Notes: a model not told the origin generated them from the letters alone. DNA of 43,928 nt from Stenotrophomonas maltophilia (GCA_002387845.1 DGLB01000006.1:25592-69519), one strand, 5' to 3'. Shown: positions 17,458 to 25,722, counted from the stretch's first letter. A program made the numbers and translations.

Positions 17458-17853
17458 ATGGACGCGGTTCAGGCCATTGCACCGCCTTTCGCCCTGCTCG
17501 CCACTGCCAGCCCGCGCGAGCTGGACTGGATTGCCGCCCTCGGCAGAAGTGCCGAACACGCACGACACCGCGAGGCGCTGGAACAGGTGCTGGGTGCGCA
17601 GCACGGCAGGCTGCACGAGGACCAGATGTGGTTTCCTTACGAGGTGATCGAACGCGGTGCCATGCAGTGCGAAATCGGGCACGAGCGCGAGTTCGTGCTG
17701 TGCACGCTGCTGGTGTTCATTGCCGCTCAGGCGGACCAGGCGGACGTGGACCTGGACCTGCACTTCGACGATCACGCGACCGCCTATGAGGATCTGCCGC
17801 CGGTACTGCGGGATGTGGTGCTGGATGCCTACGAGGCCAGCCGCGCGGCGTAG
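17458..17853 (+). CDS. Hypothetical acidic protein
   Basis: A 131-aa soluble protein I do not recognise. It has a hydrophobic N-terminal stretch (about 5-17), a charged helical middle and a clearly acidic second half rich in Asp and Glu, with DVDLDLHFDDHATAYEDLP near residues 100-118. A segment with MQCEIGHEREFVLCTLLVFIAA (residues about 67-88) may form the core. The ATG at 17458 has a strong GGAGG five bases upstream, so translation is well supported. The TAG stop is supplied by the first bases of a GTAG repeat. It sits alone between divergent and convergent neighbours. Confidence 0.72.
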   Translation: MDAVQAIAPPFALLATASPRELDWIAALGRSAEHARHREALEQVLGAQHGRLHEDQMWFPYEVIERGAMQCEIGHEREFVLCTLLVFIAAQADQADVDLDLHFDDHATAYEDLPPVLRDVVLDAYEASRAA

Positions 17854-17895
17854 AGCCGGGCTCTGCCCGGCTCAGCGGGGCAAGCCCCGCTCTAC
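17850..17895. repeat. Inverted pair of GTAG-type REPs overlapping a stop codon
   Basis: Two stem-loops in opposite orientation: GTAGAGCCGGGCTCTGCCCG starting at 17850, and AGCGGGGCAAGCCCCGCT near 17874, ending CTAC at 17895. Outer GTAG/CTAC ends mark the pair. The first TAG is also the stop codon of the 131-aa gene. Confidence 0.85.
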
Positions 17896-17922
17896 GTAAT
17901 CACGAGCCCCGCGTTACGGACC

Positions 17923-19035
17923 TCAATACAGCGGCTGCAACGACGCCTCCGCCAACGCCGGCAGCACCTGCCCGTTCACCGCAGCCGCAATGACCGCATC
18001 CGGGGCATCCACCTCGATACCCTGCCGCGAATACCACTCCGGGTTGTAGTAGCTGTGCGCGTAGCGCTCGCCGCTGTCGCACAGGATGGTGACGATGGAC
18101 CCGCTGCGCCCGGCCCGGCGCATCTGCTGGGCGACATGCAGCACGCCGATGAAATTGGTACCGGTGGACCCGCCCACGCGGCGGCCCAACTGGCGGGTGA
18201 CATGCCGCATGGCGGCCAGGCTGAGGGCATCGGGCACCTTCACCATGGCATCCACGCAGGTTGGAATGAAGCTGGATTCCACGCGGGGGCGACCAATGCC
18301 CTCCACCCGCGAACCGCCGGCACAGGTAAGCTCGCGCCACGGCTCGCCGGCGAGTGCCGCACAGTAGCCATCGTAGAACACCGAGATTTCCGGGTCCGCA
18401 CACAGAATGCGGGTGTCATGCCGGCGGTAGCTCACGTAACGACCCAGCGTAGCCGCGGTACCGCCGGTGCCGGGACTGCAGACGATCCACTCCGGTACCG
18501 GATGCGGCTCTTCGGCCATCTGCTTGAAGATGGATTCGGCGATGTTGTTGTTGGCACGCCAGTCGGTCGCCCGCTCGGCGTAGGTGAACTGGTCCATGAA
18601 GTGGCCGCCGGTTTCGCGTGCCAGCCGCTCCGATTCGCAGTTCAGGTCGCAGGCGCGTTCCACCAGATGGCAACGGCCACCGTGGAACTCGATGGCGGCA
18701 ATCTTTTCCGGCGACGTACTGGCCGGAATCACGGCGATGAACGGCACGCCCAGCAGGCGCGCGAAATACGCTTCCGACACCGCCGTGGACCCGCTGGAGG
18801 CCTCGATCACCGGTCGCCCTTCACGCAGCCAACCGTTGGCCAGCGCATACAGGAACAGCGAGCGCGCCAGGCGGTGCTTCAGGCTGCCGGTGGGATGGCT
18901 GGATTCGTCTTTGAAGTACAGCTCGATGCCCGGATAGCCCGGCAGATCCATCGGGATCAGGTGGGTGTCAGCCGAACGGTTGAAATCGGCTTCGATCTTG
19001 CGGATGGCTGCGGCCACCCATTCACGCTGCGACAT
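17923..19035 (-). CDS. PLP-dependent cysteine synthase-family enzyme (Cds1-like)
   Basis: Fold-type II PLP enzyme of 370 aa, similar to Mycobacterium Cds1, an L-cysteine desulfhydrase; the substrate here is inferred. The Schiff-base lysine is in SSHPTGSLKHRLA (near residue 53), with the substrate-binding loop EASSGSTAVSEAYFARLL and the phosphate-binding glycines in CSPGTGGTAATLGRY. It is longer than CysK/CysM (about 310 aa) and lacks their C-terminal pattern; the extended C-terminus has DSGERYAHSYYNPEWY, usual in this subgroup. It is divergent from the glyoxalase gene with about 100 bp between starts. Confidence 0.86.
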   Translation of the reverse strand: MSQREWVAAAIRKIEADFNRSADTHLIPMDLPGYPGIELYFKDESSHPTGSLKHRLARSLFLYALANGWLREGRPVIEASSGSTAVSEAYFARLLGVPFIAVIPASTSPEKIAAIEFHGGRCHLVERACDLNCESERLARETGGHFMDQFTYAERATDWRANNNIAESIFKQMAEEPHPVPEWIVCSPGTGGTAATLGRYVSYRRHDTRILCADPEISVFYDGYCAALAGEPWRELTCAGGSRVEGIGRPRVESSFIPTCVDAMVKVPDALSLAAMRHVTRQLGRRVGGSTGTNFIGVLHVAQQMRRAGRSGSIVTILCDSGERYAHSYYNPEWYSRQGIEVDAPDAVIAAAVNGQVLPALAEASLQPLY

Positions 19036-19137
19036 GTCGACGAACAGTCAAGGAGATGCTGCATTCTACGTCGCCTTGCCACCGGGCCGCTAAACTGAAC
19101 GGCCTGACGTTTCGTTTTCATGCCCCCGAGGACCCTC

Positions 19138-19662
19138 ATGACCCTTGCCTTCCAGTCACAGCCCGGCGTGGCTGCCCAGCCGCCGGCCGAAACCACCGGT
19201 TTCGTTTTCAACCACACCATGCTGCGGGTGAAGGACATCACCGCCTCGCTGGACTTCTACACCCGGGTGCTGGGCTTCCAGCTGCTGGACCAGCGCGACT
19301 TCCCGGAAGCGCAGTTCAGCCTGTACTTCCTGGCCCTGCTGCCGGCAGGCACCGCCATCCCGGAAGGCGACGACGCCCGCCGCGTGTGGATGGCCGGCAT
19401 TCCCGGCGTGCTCGAACTCACCCACAACCACGGCACCGAGAAGCAGGACGGCCCGGTGTACCACGACGGCAACTCAGATCCGCGCGGCTTCGGCCACATC
19501 TGCGTGTCGGTGCCGGACATCAAGGCGGCCTGCCAGCGCTTCGATGACTTGAAGGTGCCCTACCAGAAGCGTCTGGAAGACGGCCGCATGAAGCATCTGG
19601 CCTTCATCAAGGACCCGGACGGCTACTGGGTGGAGATCATCTCCAACACCCCGGTGGCCTGA
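19138..19662 (+). CDS. gloA: Lactoylglutathione lyase (glyoxalase I)
   Basis: Converts the methylglyoxal-glutathione hemithioacetal to S-lactoylglutathione, in methylglyoxal detoxification. The 174-aa product has four metal ligands readable as His in FNHTMLRVKD, Glu in GVLELTHNHG, His in GFGHICVSV and Glu in YWVEII. The GDDARRVWMAGIPGVLEL and NSDPRGFGHI patterns fit the longer GloA class. The ATG at 19138 has GAGGA six bases upstream; an ATG six codons earlier is less well placed. A second VOC protein follows on the same strand. Confidence 0.94.
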   Translation: MTLAFQSQPGVAAQPPAETTGFVFNHTMLRVKDITASLDFYTRVLGFQLLDQRDFPEAQFSLYFLALLPAGTAIPEGDDARRVWMAGIPGVLELTHNHGTEKQDGPVYHDGNSDPRGFGHICVSVPDIKAACQRFDDLKVPYQKRLEDGRMKHLAFIKDPDGYWVEIISNTPVA

Positions 19663-19670
19663 AGCCGGGC

Positions 19671-19695
19671 GGGCGACGGCGTGCTGCCGTCGCCC
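19671..19695 (+). terminator. Perfect GC stem-loop after gloA
   Basis: A 10-bp perfect stem (GGGCGACGGC with GCCGTCGCCC) and five-base loop GTGCT, eight bases after the gloA stop. There is no T-run, so it is a transcript-stabilising or attenuating hairpin as likely as a true terminator. Confidence 0.5.
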
Positions 19696-19754
19696 ACAGC
19701 GGCTGAACGACTGCACTGCTATACCTGCCCGTTCTTCCCAATGAAGGACCCGGC

Positions 19755-20183
19755 ATGGAAACCATGGAACTGCATCGCGGCCGCCTGATCGACCACATCC
19801 AGCTGGTGGTGCGCGACCTGCCCGCCAGCCGCCGCTTCTACCAGGCGGTGTTCGACAGCATCGGCATCCCGGTGGCAGGCGAAGGCGAGGATTACTTCTG
19901 GGCCGATGAACTGTTCATTTCGACCGCCAGCAGTGCGGCGGCCGCCGGTGAGCTGACCGGGCGGCATCATCTGGCGTTCCAGGCGCGTGATGCGGCGACG
20001 GTGGATGCGTTTCACGCCGCTGCGATTGCGGCAGGTGGGAAGGACAATGGTGCGCCGGGTGAGCGGCCGTATCATCCCGGGTATTACGGTGCGTTTGTGC
20101 TGGACCCGGATGGGAACAACATTGAAGTGGTGTATCACGGGCCGGCAACGTACAGCGCCGATTCGGTGAAGGTCAGCTTTTGA
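19755..20183 (+). CDS. VOC family (glyoxalase/dioxygenase-like) protein
   Basis: A 142-aa vicinal-oxygen-chelate fold protein of unknown reaction. Metal-ligand candidates are His in LIDHIQLVVRD, His in RHHLAFQARD and Glu in NNIEVVYHGP, with the common GYYGAFVLDPDGN turn before the last strand. The start at 19755 has AAGGA six bases upstream. It follows gloA by 92 bp on the same strand, so may be read from the same promoter if the hairpin between them allows it. Base composition near its 3' end is more T-rich than in gloA. Confidence 0.85.
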   Translation: METMELHRGRLIDHIQLVVRDLPASRRFYQAVFDSIGIPVAGEGEDYFWADELFISTASSAAAAGELTGRHHLAFQARDAATVDAFHAAAIAAGGKDNGAPGERPYHPGYYGAFVLDPDGNNIEVVYHGPATYSADSVKVSF

Positions 20184-20238
20184 GGCGCGTGTTGGGCGTT
20201 GCCTCGTTTGCGGTCATGCCCCAATGAACGCGGTGGTG

Positions 20239-20403
20239 TGATCGGTGGTCGACTGTCGTGCGACCCTACCGGTCCCAACCCAACCGGACACCCGGCATAC
20301 GCCGGGCACGCCGGGATGACGGCGCGGCCGCGGATGTCCGGACTGGCTGGGCTGCCTTGGGGTCGTGGGCTGGTAGCGTCGGTCGACAGACGACGACCGA
20401 TAA
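20239..20403. repeat. Large nested inverted repeat of GTAG-type REPs
   Basis: Outer arms of 32 bp, 20239-20270 and 20372-20403, match at 26 of 32 positions when one is reverse-complemented; both have GGTAG at the inner end and GTCGAC-like cores. Inside are CCGGACA (20284-20290) and TGTCCGG (20335-20341), plus CCCGGCATACGCCGGG near 20291. The whole 165 bp could fold as one nested structure. It fills most of the 330-bp gap before the radical SAM gene; nothing protein-coding was found there. Confidence 0.75.
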
Positions 20404-20515
20404 CGCCCATCGCCCCTTTAACGCATGGCCCCCTACCGAAGGAGTCCCCTGAACCCTTCAGCCACCCACACACCCAGTCTCACACATTGAGACCAAACGC
20501 CCCTACCGTGCGCGC

Positions 20516-21814
20516 ATGGAAACGCTGCGCAAACTCGCCATCCTCGCCGACGCCGCCAAATACGATGCTTCCTGCGCCTCCAGCGGCGCAGGCAAGCGCG
20601 ATTCGCGTGCCAGCGGCGGCATCGGCAGCACCGATGGCCCCGGCATCTGCCACAGCTACACCCCCGACGGCCGCTGTGTTTCCCTGCTGAAGATCCTGCT
20701 CACCAACTTCTGCATCTACGACTGCGCGTATTGCGTGAACCGCGTCTCCAGCAATGTGCAGCGCGCCCGCTTCACGGTCGAAGAGGTGGTCGCGCTGACC
20801 CTGGACTTCTACAAGCGCAACTACATCGAAGGCCTGTTCCTTTCCAGTGGCATCATCCGCAACGCCGACTACACCATGGAACAGATGGTCGAAGTGGCGC
20901 GCCAGCTGCGCGAGGAGCACCGTTTCAACGGCTACATCCACCTCAAAACGATTCCAGAAGCCTCACCCGAGCTTCTGGCCGCAGCCGGCCGCCATGCCGA
21001 CCGCCTGTCCATCAATGTGGAGCTTCCCACGGAAGCCGGCCTGGCCAGCTTTGCGCCAGAGAAGTCCATGCCCTCGATTCGCAGCGCGATGGGTGAACTG
21101 CGCTGGCGCATCGAGGAAGCCAAGGAGGCCAAGACCGCTGCCCCGGCCACCACCGCACCGGGTGCCACGCCGACCGCCAAAGCGCCCCGACGCCGCCCCC
21201 GCGCACCCCGCTTCGCCCCTGCCGGCCAAAGCACGCAGATGATCGTCGGTGCCGACGGAGCCAGCGACCAGCAGATCCTCACCGCCGCCGACAGCCTGTA
21301 CGGCAACTACCGCATGCGCCGGGTGTACTACTCCGCCTTCAGCCCGATTCCCGACGCCAGTCGCCTCCTGCCGGTGCAGGCACCGCCGCTCGCACGCGAG
21401 CACCGGCTCTACCAGGCCGACTGGCTGCTGCGCTTTTACGGCTACGGCGTGGAAGAGATCACCGACACCACCCAGGGGGGCATGCTCGATCTGGACATCG
21501 ACCCGAAGATGGCCTGGGCGATCCGCCATCCCGAGCGCTTCCCGGTGGATCTCAACCGCGCGCCGAAGGAAATGCTGCTGCGGGTTCCGGGCCTGGGCGT
21601 GCGCAATGTGAAGCGCGTACTGATGGCACGTCGCCACGGCCGCCTGCGCGTGGCCGACGTCGCACGCCTGCGCGCGCCGATGAGCAAACTGCTGCCGTTC
21701 GTGCAGCTGGCCGACCATCATCCGCGCAACGCGCTGGACAATCCGGGCGCGCTGCGCGCTCGTCTGGCCCCACCGCCGAAGCAGGCCTCGTTGTTTGACG
21801 CATTGGCCAGCTGA
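20516..21814 (+). CDS. Putative DNA modification/repair radical SAM protein
   Basis: A 432-aa radical SAM enzyme of the family regularly encoded beside a UDG-linked protein and presumed to act in DNA repair or modification; its reaction is not established. The 4Fe-4S motif CxxxCxxC is complete: Cys66, Cys70 and Cys73 in NFCIYDCAYCVNR. The barrel continues through GLFLSSGI and YIHLKTIPEA. A linker rich in Ala, Pro and Arg (about residues 200-240) precedes VGADGASDQQIL. The C-terminus has a helix-hairpin-helix DNA-binding motif (PKEMLLRVPGLGVRNVKRVL). The stop is one base from the start of the UdgX fusion gene, so the two are coupled. Confidence 0.9.
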   Translation: METLRKLAILADAAKYDASCASSGAGKRDSRASGGIGSTDGPGICHSYTPDGRCVSLLKILLTNFCIYDCAYCVNRVSSNVQRARFTVEEVVALTLDFYKRNYIEGLFLSSGIIRNADYTMEQMVEVARQLREEHRFNGYIHLKTIPEASPELLAAAGRHADRLSINVELPTEAGLASFAPEKSMPSIRSAMGELRWRIEEAKEAKTAAPATTAPGATPTAKAPRRRPRAPRFAPAGQSTQMIVGADGASDQQILTAADSLYGNYRMRRVYYSAFSPIPDASRLLPVQAPPLAREHRLYQADWLLRFYGYGVEEITDTTQGGMLDLDIDPKMAWAIRHPERFPVDLNRAPKEMLLRVPGLGVRNVKRVLMARRHGRLRVADVARLRAPMSKLLPFVQLADHHPRNALDNPGALRARLAPPPKQASLFDALAS

Positions 21815-21815
21815 G

Positions 21816-23255
21816 ATGGATCGCTGGAGCGTGCGGGTCGATCCGCCGTGGTCGCTGGAGGCGTGGCGCAGTGCCGCGCGCCTCGCCTTGCAGGGCGAGG
21901 TCGCCCCGGAACAGCTGGACTGGCTGCAGGGCGATGCAGGTGGGCTGCTGGACGCGCCCTCGTTGGCGCAGGCCACGCCTTCCGCATCGGCGACCACCGT
22001 CGCGGTGCCGAAAGACTTCGTCGAGCTGGCCGCCACCTGCCTGTGTCACCGCGATCCGCAGCGCATGCCGCTGCTGTACCGCATGCTGTGGCGCATCACC
22101 CACGGCGAGCGTGCTCTGCTGTCCAACCCTGCCGACCCGGACGTCATCCGCGCCATGGCACTGGCCCAGGCGGTTCGCCGCGACAGCCACAAGATGAAGG
22201 CGTTCGTGCGCTTTCGCGAAGTGCCCGGTACGCCGGACGCGTTCATCGCCTGGTTCGAACCGGATCATCACATCGTGGATCGCGTCGCGCCCTTTTTCCA
22301 GCGCCGCTTCACCGGCATGCGCTGGTCGATTCTGACGCCTTACCGCAGCGTCCATTGGGACGGGCAACAGCTGGCCTTCGGACCGGGCGCACAGCGCAGC
22401 GACGCGCCTGCGGAAGACGCGCGCGAGGAGCTGTGGCGCACCTACTACGCGCACATCTTCAACCCCGCGCGCTTGAACACGCGGATGATGCAGCAGGAGA
22501 TGCCGGCCAGGTACTGGAAGCACCTGCCGGAAGCATCGCTGTTACCCACGCTGGTGCGCGACGCCGGCGACCGGGTGCAGGAAATGCACGACCGCCAGGC
22601 GCAGGCACCGCAGCGGCGCATTCCCGCCCGCCCCATCCCGCTGCGCCAGCCGGCCACGGCGCGTGGCGATGACCTGGACAGCCTGCGCAACGCGGCGGCG
22701 AGCTGCCGCCAATGTCCGTTATGGGAACCCGCCACCCAGACCGTGTTTGGCGAGGGCCCGCGCGATGCGCAGGTCATGCTGGTCGGCGAGCAGCCCGGTG
22801 ACGCCGAAGACCTCAGCGGCCATCCGTTTGTCGGCCCGGCCGGCCAGCTGCTCAACCGGGCACTGCAGGCGCTGGGCATTGATCGCAGCACGCTCTATCT
22901 CACCAACGCGGTGAAGCACTTCCGGTTTGAACGGCGTGGCAAGAAGCGCATCCATTCCAAGCCACAGGTGACCCACATCAATGCCTGCAGACCGTGGCTG
23001 CTGGCCGAGATCGAGCAGGTGAGCCCGAAGGTGATCGTGTGCCTGGGAGCGAGTGCGGCGCGCGCGGTGTTTGGCAGCGGGTTCAACCTGAGCCGTGATC
23101 GGGGGCGCTGGCATACGCTGGAAGATGGCACGCGCGGGTTTGCGACCGTGCACCCCTCGTGGGTGCTGCGGCAGGAGATGGGGAAGCGCGAGGAGGCCTA
23201 TCAGCTGTTGGTAGGCGATCTGCAGGCACTTCGCGCCCCATCCTCCCCACCGTGA
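21816..23255 (+). CDS. DUF4130-UdgX fusion, uracil-DNA-binding protein
   Basis: A 479-aa two-domain protein. The N-terminal half (to about residue 270) is the DUF4130 domain known as the partner of the radical SAM gene. The C-terminal half is a family-4-like uracil-DNA glycosylase of the UdgX type, which in Mycobacterium forms a covalent bond to uracil sites through a histidine. The key features are present: GEQPGD at 324-329, PFVGPAG, and the loop KKRIH at 376-380, placing the crosslinking residue at His380. Likely 4Fe-4S ligands are CRQC, the Cys of NACRPW and that of VICLGASAA (read as IVCLGA). It starts one base after the radical SAM stop. Confidence 0.9.
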   Translation: MDRWSVRVDPPWSLEAWRSAARLALQGEVAPEQLDWLQGDAGGLLDAPSLAQATPSASATTVAVPKDFVELAATCLCHRDPQRMPLLYRMLWRITHGERALLSNPADPDVIRAMALAQAVRRDSHKMKAFVRFREVPGTPDAFIAWFEPDHHIVDRVAPFFQRRFTGMRWSILTPYRSVHWDGQQLAFGPGAQRSDAPAEDAREELWRTYYAHIFNPARLNTRMMQQEMPARYWKHLPEASLLPTLVRDAGDRVQEMHDRQAQAPQRRIPARPIPLRQPATARGDDLDSLRNAAASCRQCPLWEPATQTVFGEGPRDAQVMLVGEQPGDAEDLSGHPFVGPAGQLLNRALQALGIDRSTLYLTNAVKHFRFERRGKKRIHSKPQVTHINACRPWLLAEIEQVSPKVIVCLGASAARAVFGSGFNLSRDRGRWHTLEDGTRGFATVHPSWVLRQEMGKREEAYQLLVGDLQALRAPSSPP

Positions 23256-23272
23256 ATCGGTGTAGATGCAGA

Positions 23273-23296
23273 AACGCCGGGCAGGTGCCCGGCGTT
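23273..23296. terminator. Bidirectional terminator between udgX and TonB receptor
   Basis: An 11-bp perfect inverted repeat (23273-23283 with 23286-23296) in the gap between two convergent genes. On the minus strand the stem is followed by TTTC, on the plus strand by CTGATCTC, so it serves the TonB receptor gene best. Confidence 0.75.
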
Positions 23297-23318
23297 CTGA
23301 TCTCTGCGCATGCTCCAA

Positions 23319-25541
23319 TCAGAAGCGCGCGCGCACGCTGAACATCACATTGCGCGGATCGGCATAGTAGGTATTGAAGGTGTTCGGACCGTACTTGCGG
23401 AAGTAGCTCTTGTCGAACAGGTTGTTGACGTTGAGCTGCAGGCTGATCGTTTCGGACAGGTCGTAGCCCGCCATCACGCCATAGACCGCATACCCGCCCT
23501 GGCGCGAGGTAACTCCACGCGAGGTCACGTAGGTCTCGCTCTGGGCCTGCACCGACGCGCCTGCGCGGAGCTTGTCCAGCGCACCGGGGAACCGGTAGCT
23601 GGTGGACAGGCGAAGCAGGTGGCGTGGGTCGGCCGAACGCAGCGGCTGGCCGAGATTGGCGGCGCTGGCGTCGCGCAGATACTCGGTGCGGGTGTTGGTG
23701 TAGCCGGCCATCATCTGCCAGCCTTCGGTCAGCTGGCCGCTGACCTCCGCTTCCCAACCGTGGCTGCGGGTCTTGCCACCGTCCACCTTGCAGTAGCCGG
23801 TGGTGTAGTACGGCAGGCATGGGTTGGCGCTGGCAGTGTCGTCCATCGCACGACCCACGTTGTTGATGCGGAACGCCGACAGCGCTGCATTCAACCGGCC
23901 GGCGAAGAACTCACCCTTGATACCTGCTTCGTAGTCCTGGCCGGTGACCGGCTTCAACAACTGGCCGTCGGCCTGGTAGGCATTCTGTGGAACGAAGATT
24001 TCGCTGTAGCTGGCATACAGGCTCAGGGTGGAGCTCAGGTCATACACCAGGCCCGCATACGGCATGAACTCACGGTCCACGCTGTAGTTGCTGGACGGAC
24101 TGGTCGGCACGCTGTACTCCCACCAGTTCAGGCGCGCGCCCACCAAGGCGGTCAGCGGGTCGGTGATCGACACACGCGCTACCGCGAACACGCCCTTCTG
24201 TTGCGTCTCGTTGTTGATGCCACCGTAGTAGGTGCCCACGTCGCCCTCCTGTGGCGGCGCGTAGCTGGTGTACGGGTCCCAGGTGCGCGCGTCGACGTTG
24301 CGCATGCGGTTGATGCCCCAGTAGCCGGACGAGTTGGCAGTCTTCACGTTGCGGCCTTCCGCGCCCACGGTCAGCTGATGGGTGCGTCCGAACAGCTCGA
24401 TCGGACCTTCGGCGACGAAGTTGACGGCGTTCTGGTGGCTGCCGGCGGGCCCGTAGATGGCCGTGTCAACGTCAACCAGGTACGGATTGCTGGTGTTGGA
24501 GCGCGAGAACGACGTCTGGATGAACGGACCGTTGTAGCCGAAGCGGGTAAACGCATAGCTCAGCGCGGTGCGCCAGCCACTGTCGAAGCGGTGTTCCAGC
24601 GACAGGAATGCCTGCTGATTGTAACGATTCCACTGATTCCACGACGCGCCCAGGTACGTACTGCGCGGCAGGTCCAGCGCGCGACCGTCGAAATCACTGG
24701 GCATGCCACCCCAGGAGCCGGTGGCGTCCAGGTCGGTCTGCTGCAGGCTGGCGGTAAGCAGCGTGGACTCGGTCAGGTCGGCTTCGATCACGCCGTAGAC
24801 GGTGCGCTTTTCTTCCTCGCGCGCCTTCTGGAAGAAATCCTTTTCGTCATACGCGGCCACCAGGCGGCCACGCACCGTGCCGGCGCTGTTGAGCGGGCCG
24901 GACACGTCGGCCTCGGCGCGGCGACGGTCCCAGCTGCCCAGGCTCAGCGCGCCGCTGGCCTGGAAGGTTTCAGTCGGACGCTTGCGCGCCATGTTGACCG
25001 TCGCCGACGGGTTACCCGCACCCTTCAGCAGGCCAGCGGCACCGCGCAGGATTTCCACACGGTCGAGCACCGCGGTATCGGGCTGGATGAACACCGAACC
25101 GGACTGGTCAATCGACAGGCCATCAATCTGCAACGCGTCAATGGAAAAGCCGCGCGAGAAGTAGGTCACGCGCTCGCTGTCGACGTAATCGACGGTGACG
25201 CCGGGGGTGTTCTGCAGCACATCGTGCAGGTCCAGCAGAGCGCGATCATCCAGCAGCTGGCGGGAAATCACCGTGACCGGCTGCGGGGTCTGGCGGATGC
25301 TCTGCACGCCCTTGAACAGCGTGGTCGCTTTGGCACCGTAGTTGCCGGAGCCTTCTGTATTGGCATCGCGGTTGGCCCGCACATTCAACGTGTCCAGGGT
25401 CTGCGCCTGGTCCGCCTCGGCGGCCAATCCATCAGCAAACGCCGGGGTGGCGGCAAGCAGGGCCAGGGACAGCGCGCTCATGCGCAGTGCCGGCAGACGC
25501 GTGAAGGGCACGCGGGCCGGGTTCAATAAGGGGGAAGGCAT
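23319..25541 (-). CDS. TonB-dependent siderophore receptor
   Basis: Outer-membrane receptor of 740 aa that would import a ferric siderophore with TonB-ExbBD energy. A signal peptide ends near TPAFADG. The plug domain (about 60-210) has TLDTLNVRAN as a possible TonB box region and RQTPQPVTVISRQLL, NTPGVTVDYVDSERV and VEILRGAAGLLKGAGNPSATVN, all typical of the siderophore group. The barrel ends in the outer-membrane signature VMFSVRARF with a terminal Phe. The start at 25541 has AGGAG eight bases upstream. No sigma/anti-sigma pair is adjacent and no STN domain is present, so regulation is probably through Fur. The ligand cannot be told. Confidence 0.92.
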   Translation of the reverse strand: MPSPLLNPARVPFTRLPALRMSALSLALLAATPAFADGLAAEADQAQTLDTLNVRANRDANTEGSGNYGAKATTLFKGVQSIRQTPQPVTVISRQLLDDRALLDLHDVLQNTPGVTVDYVDSERVTYFSRGFSIDALQIDGLSIDQSGSVFIQPDTAVLDRVEILRGAAGLLKGAGNPSATVNMARKRPTETFQASGALSLGSWDRRRAEADVSGPLNSAGTVRGRLVAAYDEKDFFQKAREEEKRTVYGVIEADLTESTLLTASLQQTDLDATGSWGGMPSDFDGRALDLPRSTYLGASWNQWNRYNQQAFLSLEHRFDSGWRTALSYAFTRFGYNGPFIQTSFSRSNTSNPYLVDVDTAIYGPAGSHQNAVNFVAEGPIELFGRTHQLTVGAEGRNVKTANSSGYWGINRMRNVDARTWDPYTSYAPPQEGDVGTYYGGINNETQQKGVFAVARVSITDPLTALVGARLNWWEYSVPTSPSSNYSVDREFMPYAGLVYDLSSTLSLYASYSEIFVPQNAYQADGQLLKPVTGQDYEAGIKGEFFAGRLNAALSAFRINNVGRAMDDTASANPCLPYYTTGYCKVDGGKTRSHGWEAEVSGQLTEGWQMMAGYTNTRTEYLRDASAANLGQPLRSADPRHLLRLSTSYRFPGALDKLRAGASVQAQSETYVTSRGVTSRQGGYAVYGVMAGYDLSETISLQLNVNNLFDKSYFRKYGPNTFNTYYADPRNVMFSVRARF

Positions 25542-25609
25542 CAAGCGTAACTCCTGACGGGAAAGCGGTGACCGCATTGGCCAGCGCTGCGTCAGTCGAA
25601 AGGCCACCA

Positions 25610-25633
25610 ATGCAAATGAGTTGCAATTGCAGG
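25610..25633 (-). promoter_or_regulatory. Possible Fur box upstream of the TonB receptor
   Basis: The A/T-rich imperfect palindrome ATGCAAATGAGTTGCAATTG, in an otherwise GC-rich stretch, lies about 70 bp before the receptor start. On the minus strand it reads ACTCATTTGCATT, close to half of a typical gammaproteobacterial Fur site. Assignment by pattern only. Confidence 0.45.
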
Positions 25634-25722
25634 CATTATCGGGTTGCCTTCAGGAATGTGCAAGTTCTGTTAAGGCACCAATACCCCCCCACCCTCCCGC
25701 CGTCTCGGTATACGCCAACGAA

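Noticed and set aside
20184..20515. A short protein gene in the 330-bp gap before the radical SAM gene
   Set aside because: The open frames cross the inverted repeats and have no ribosome binding site or domain.
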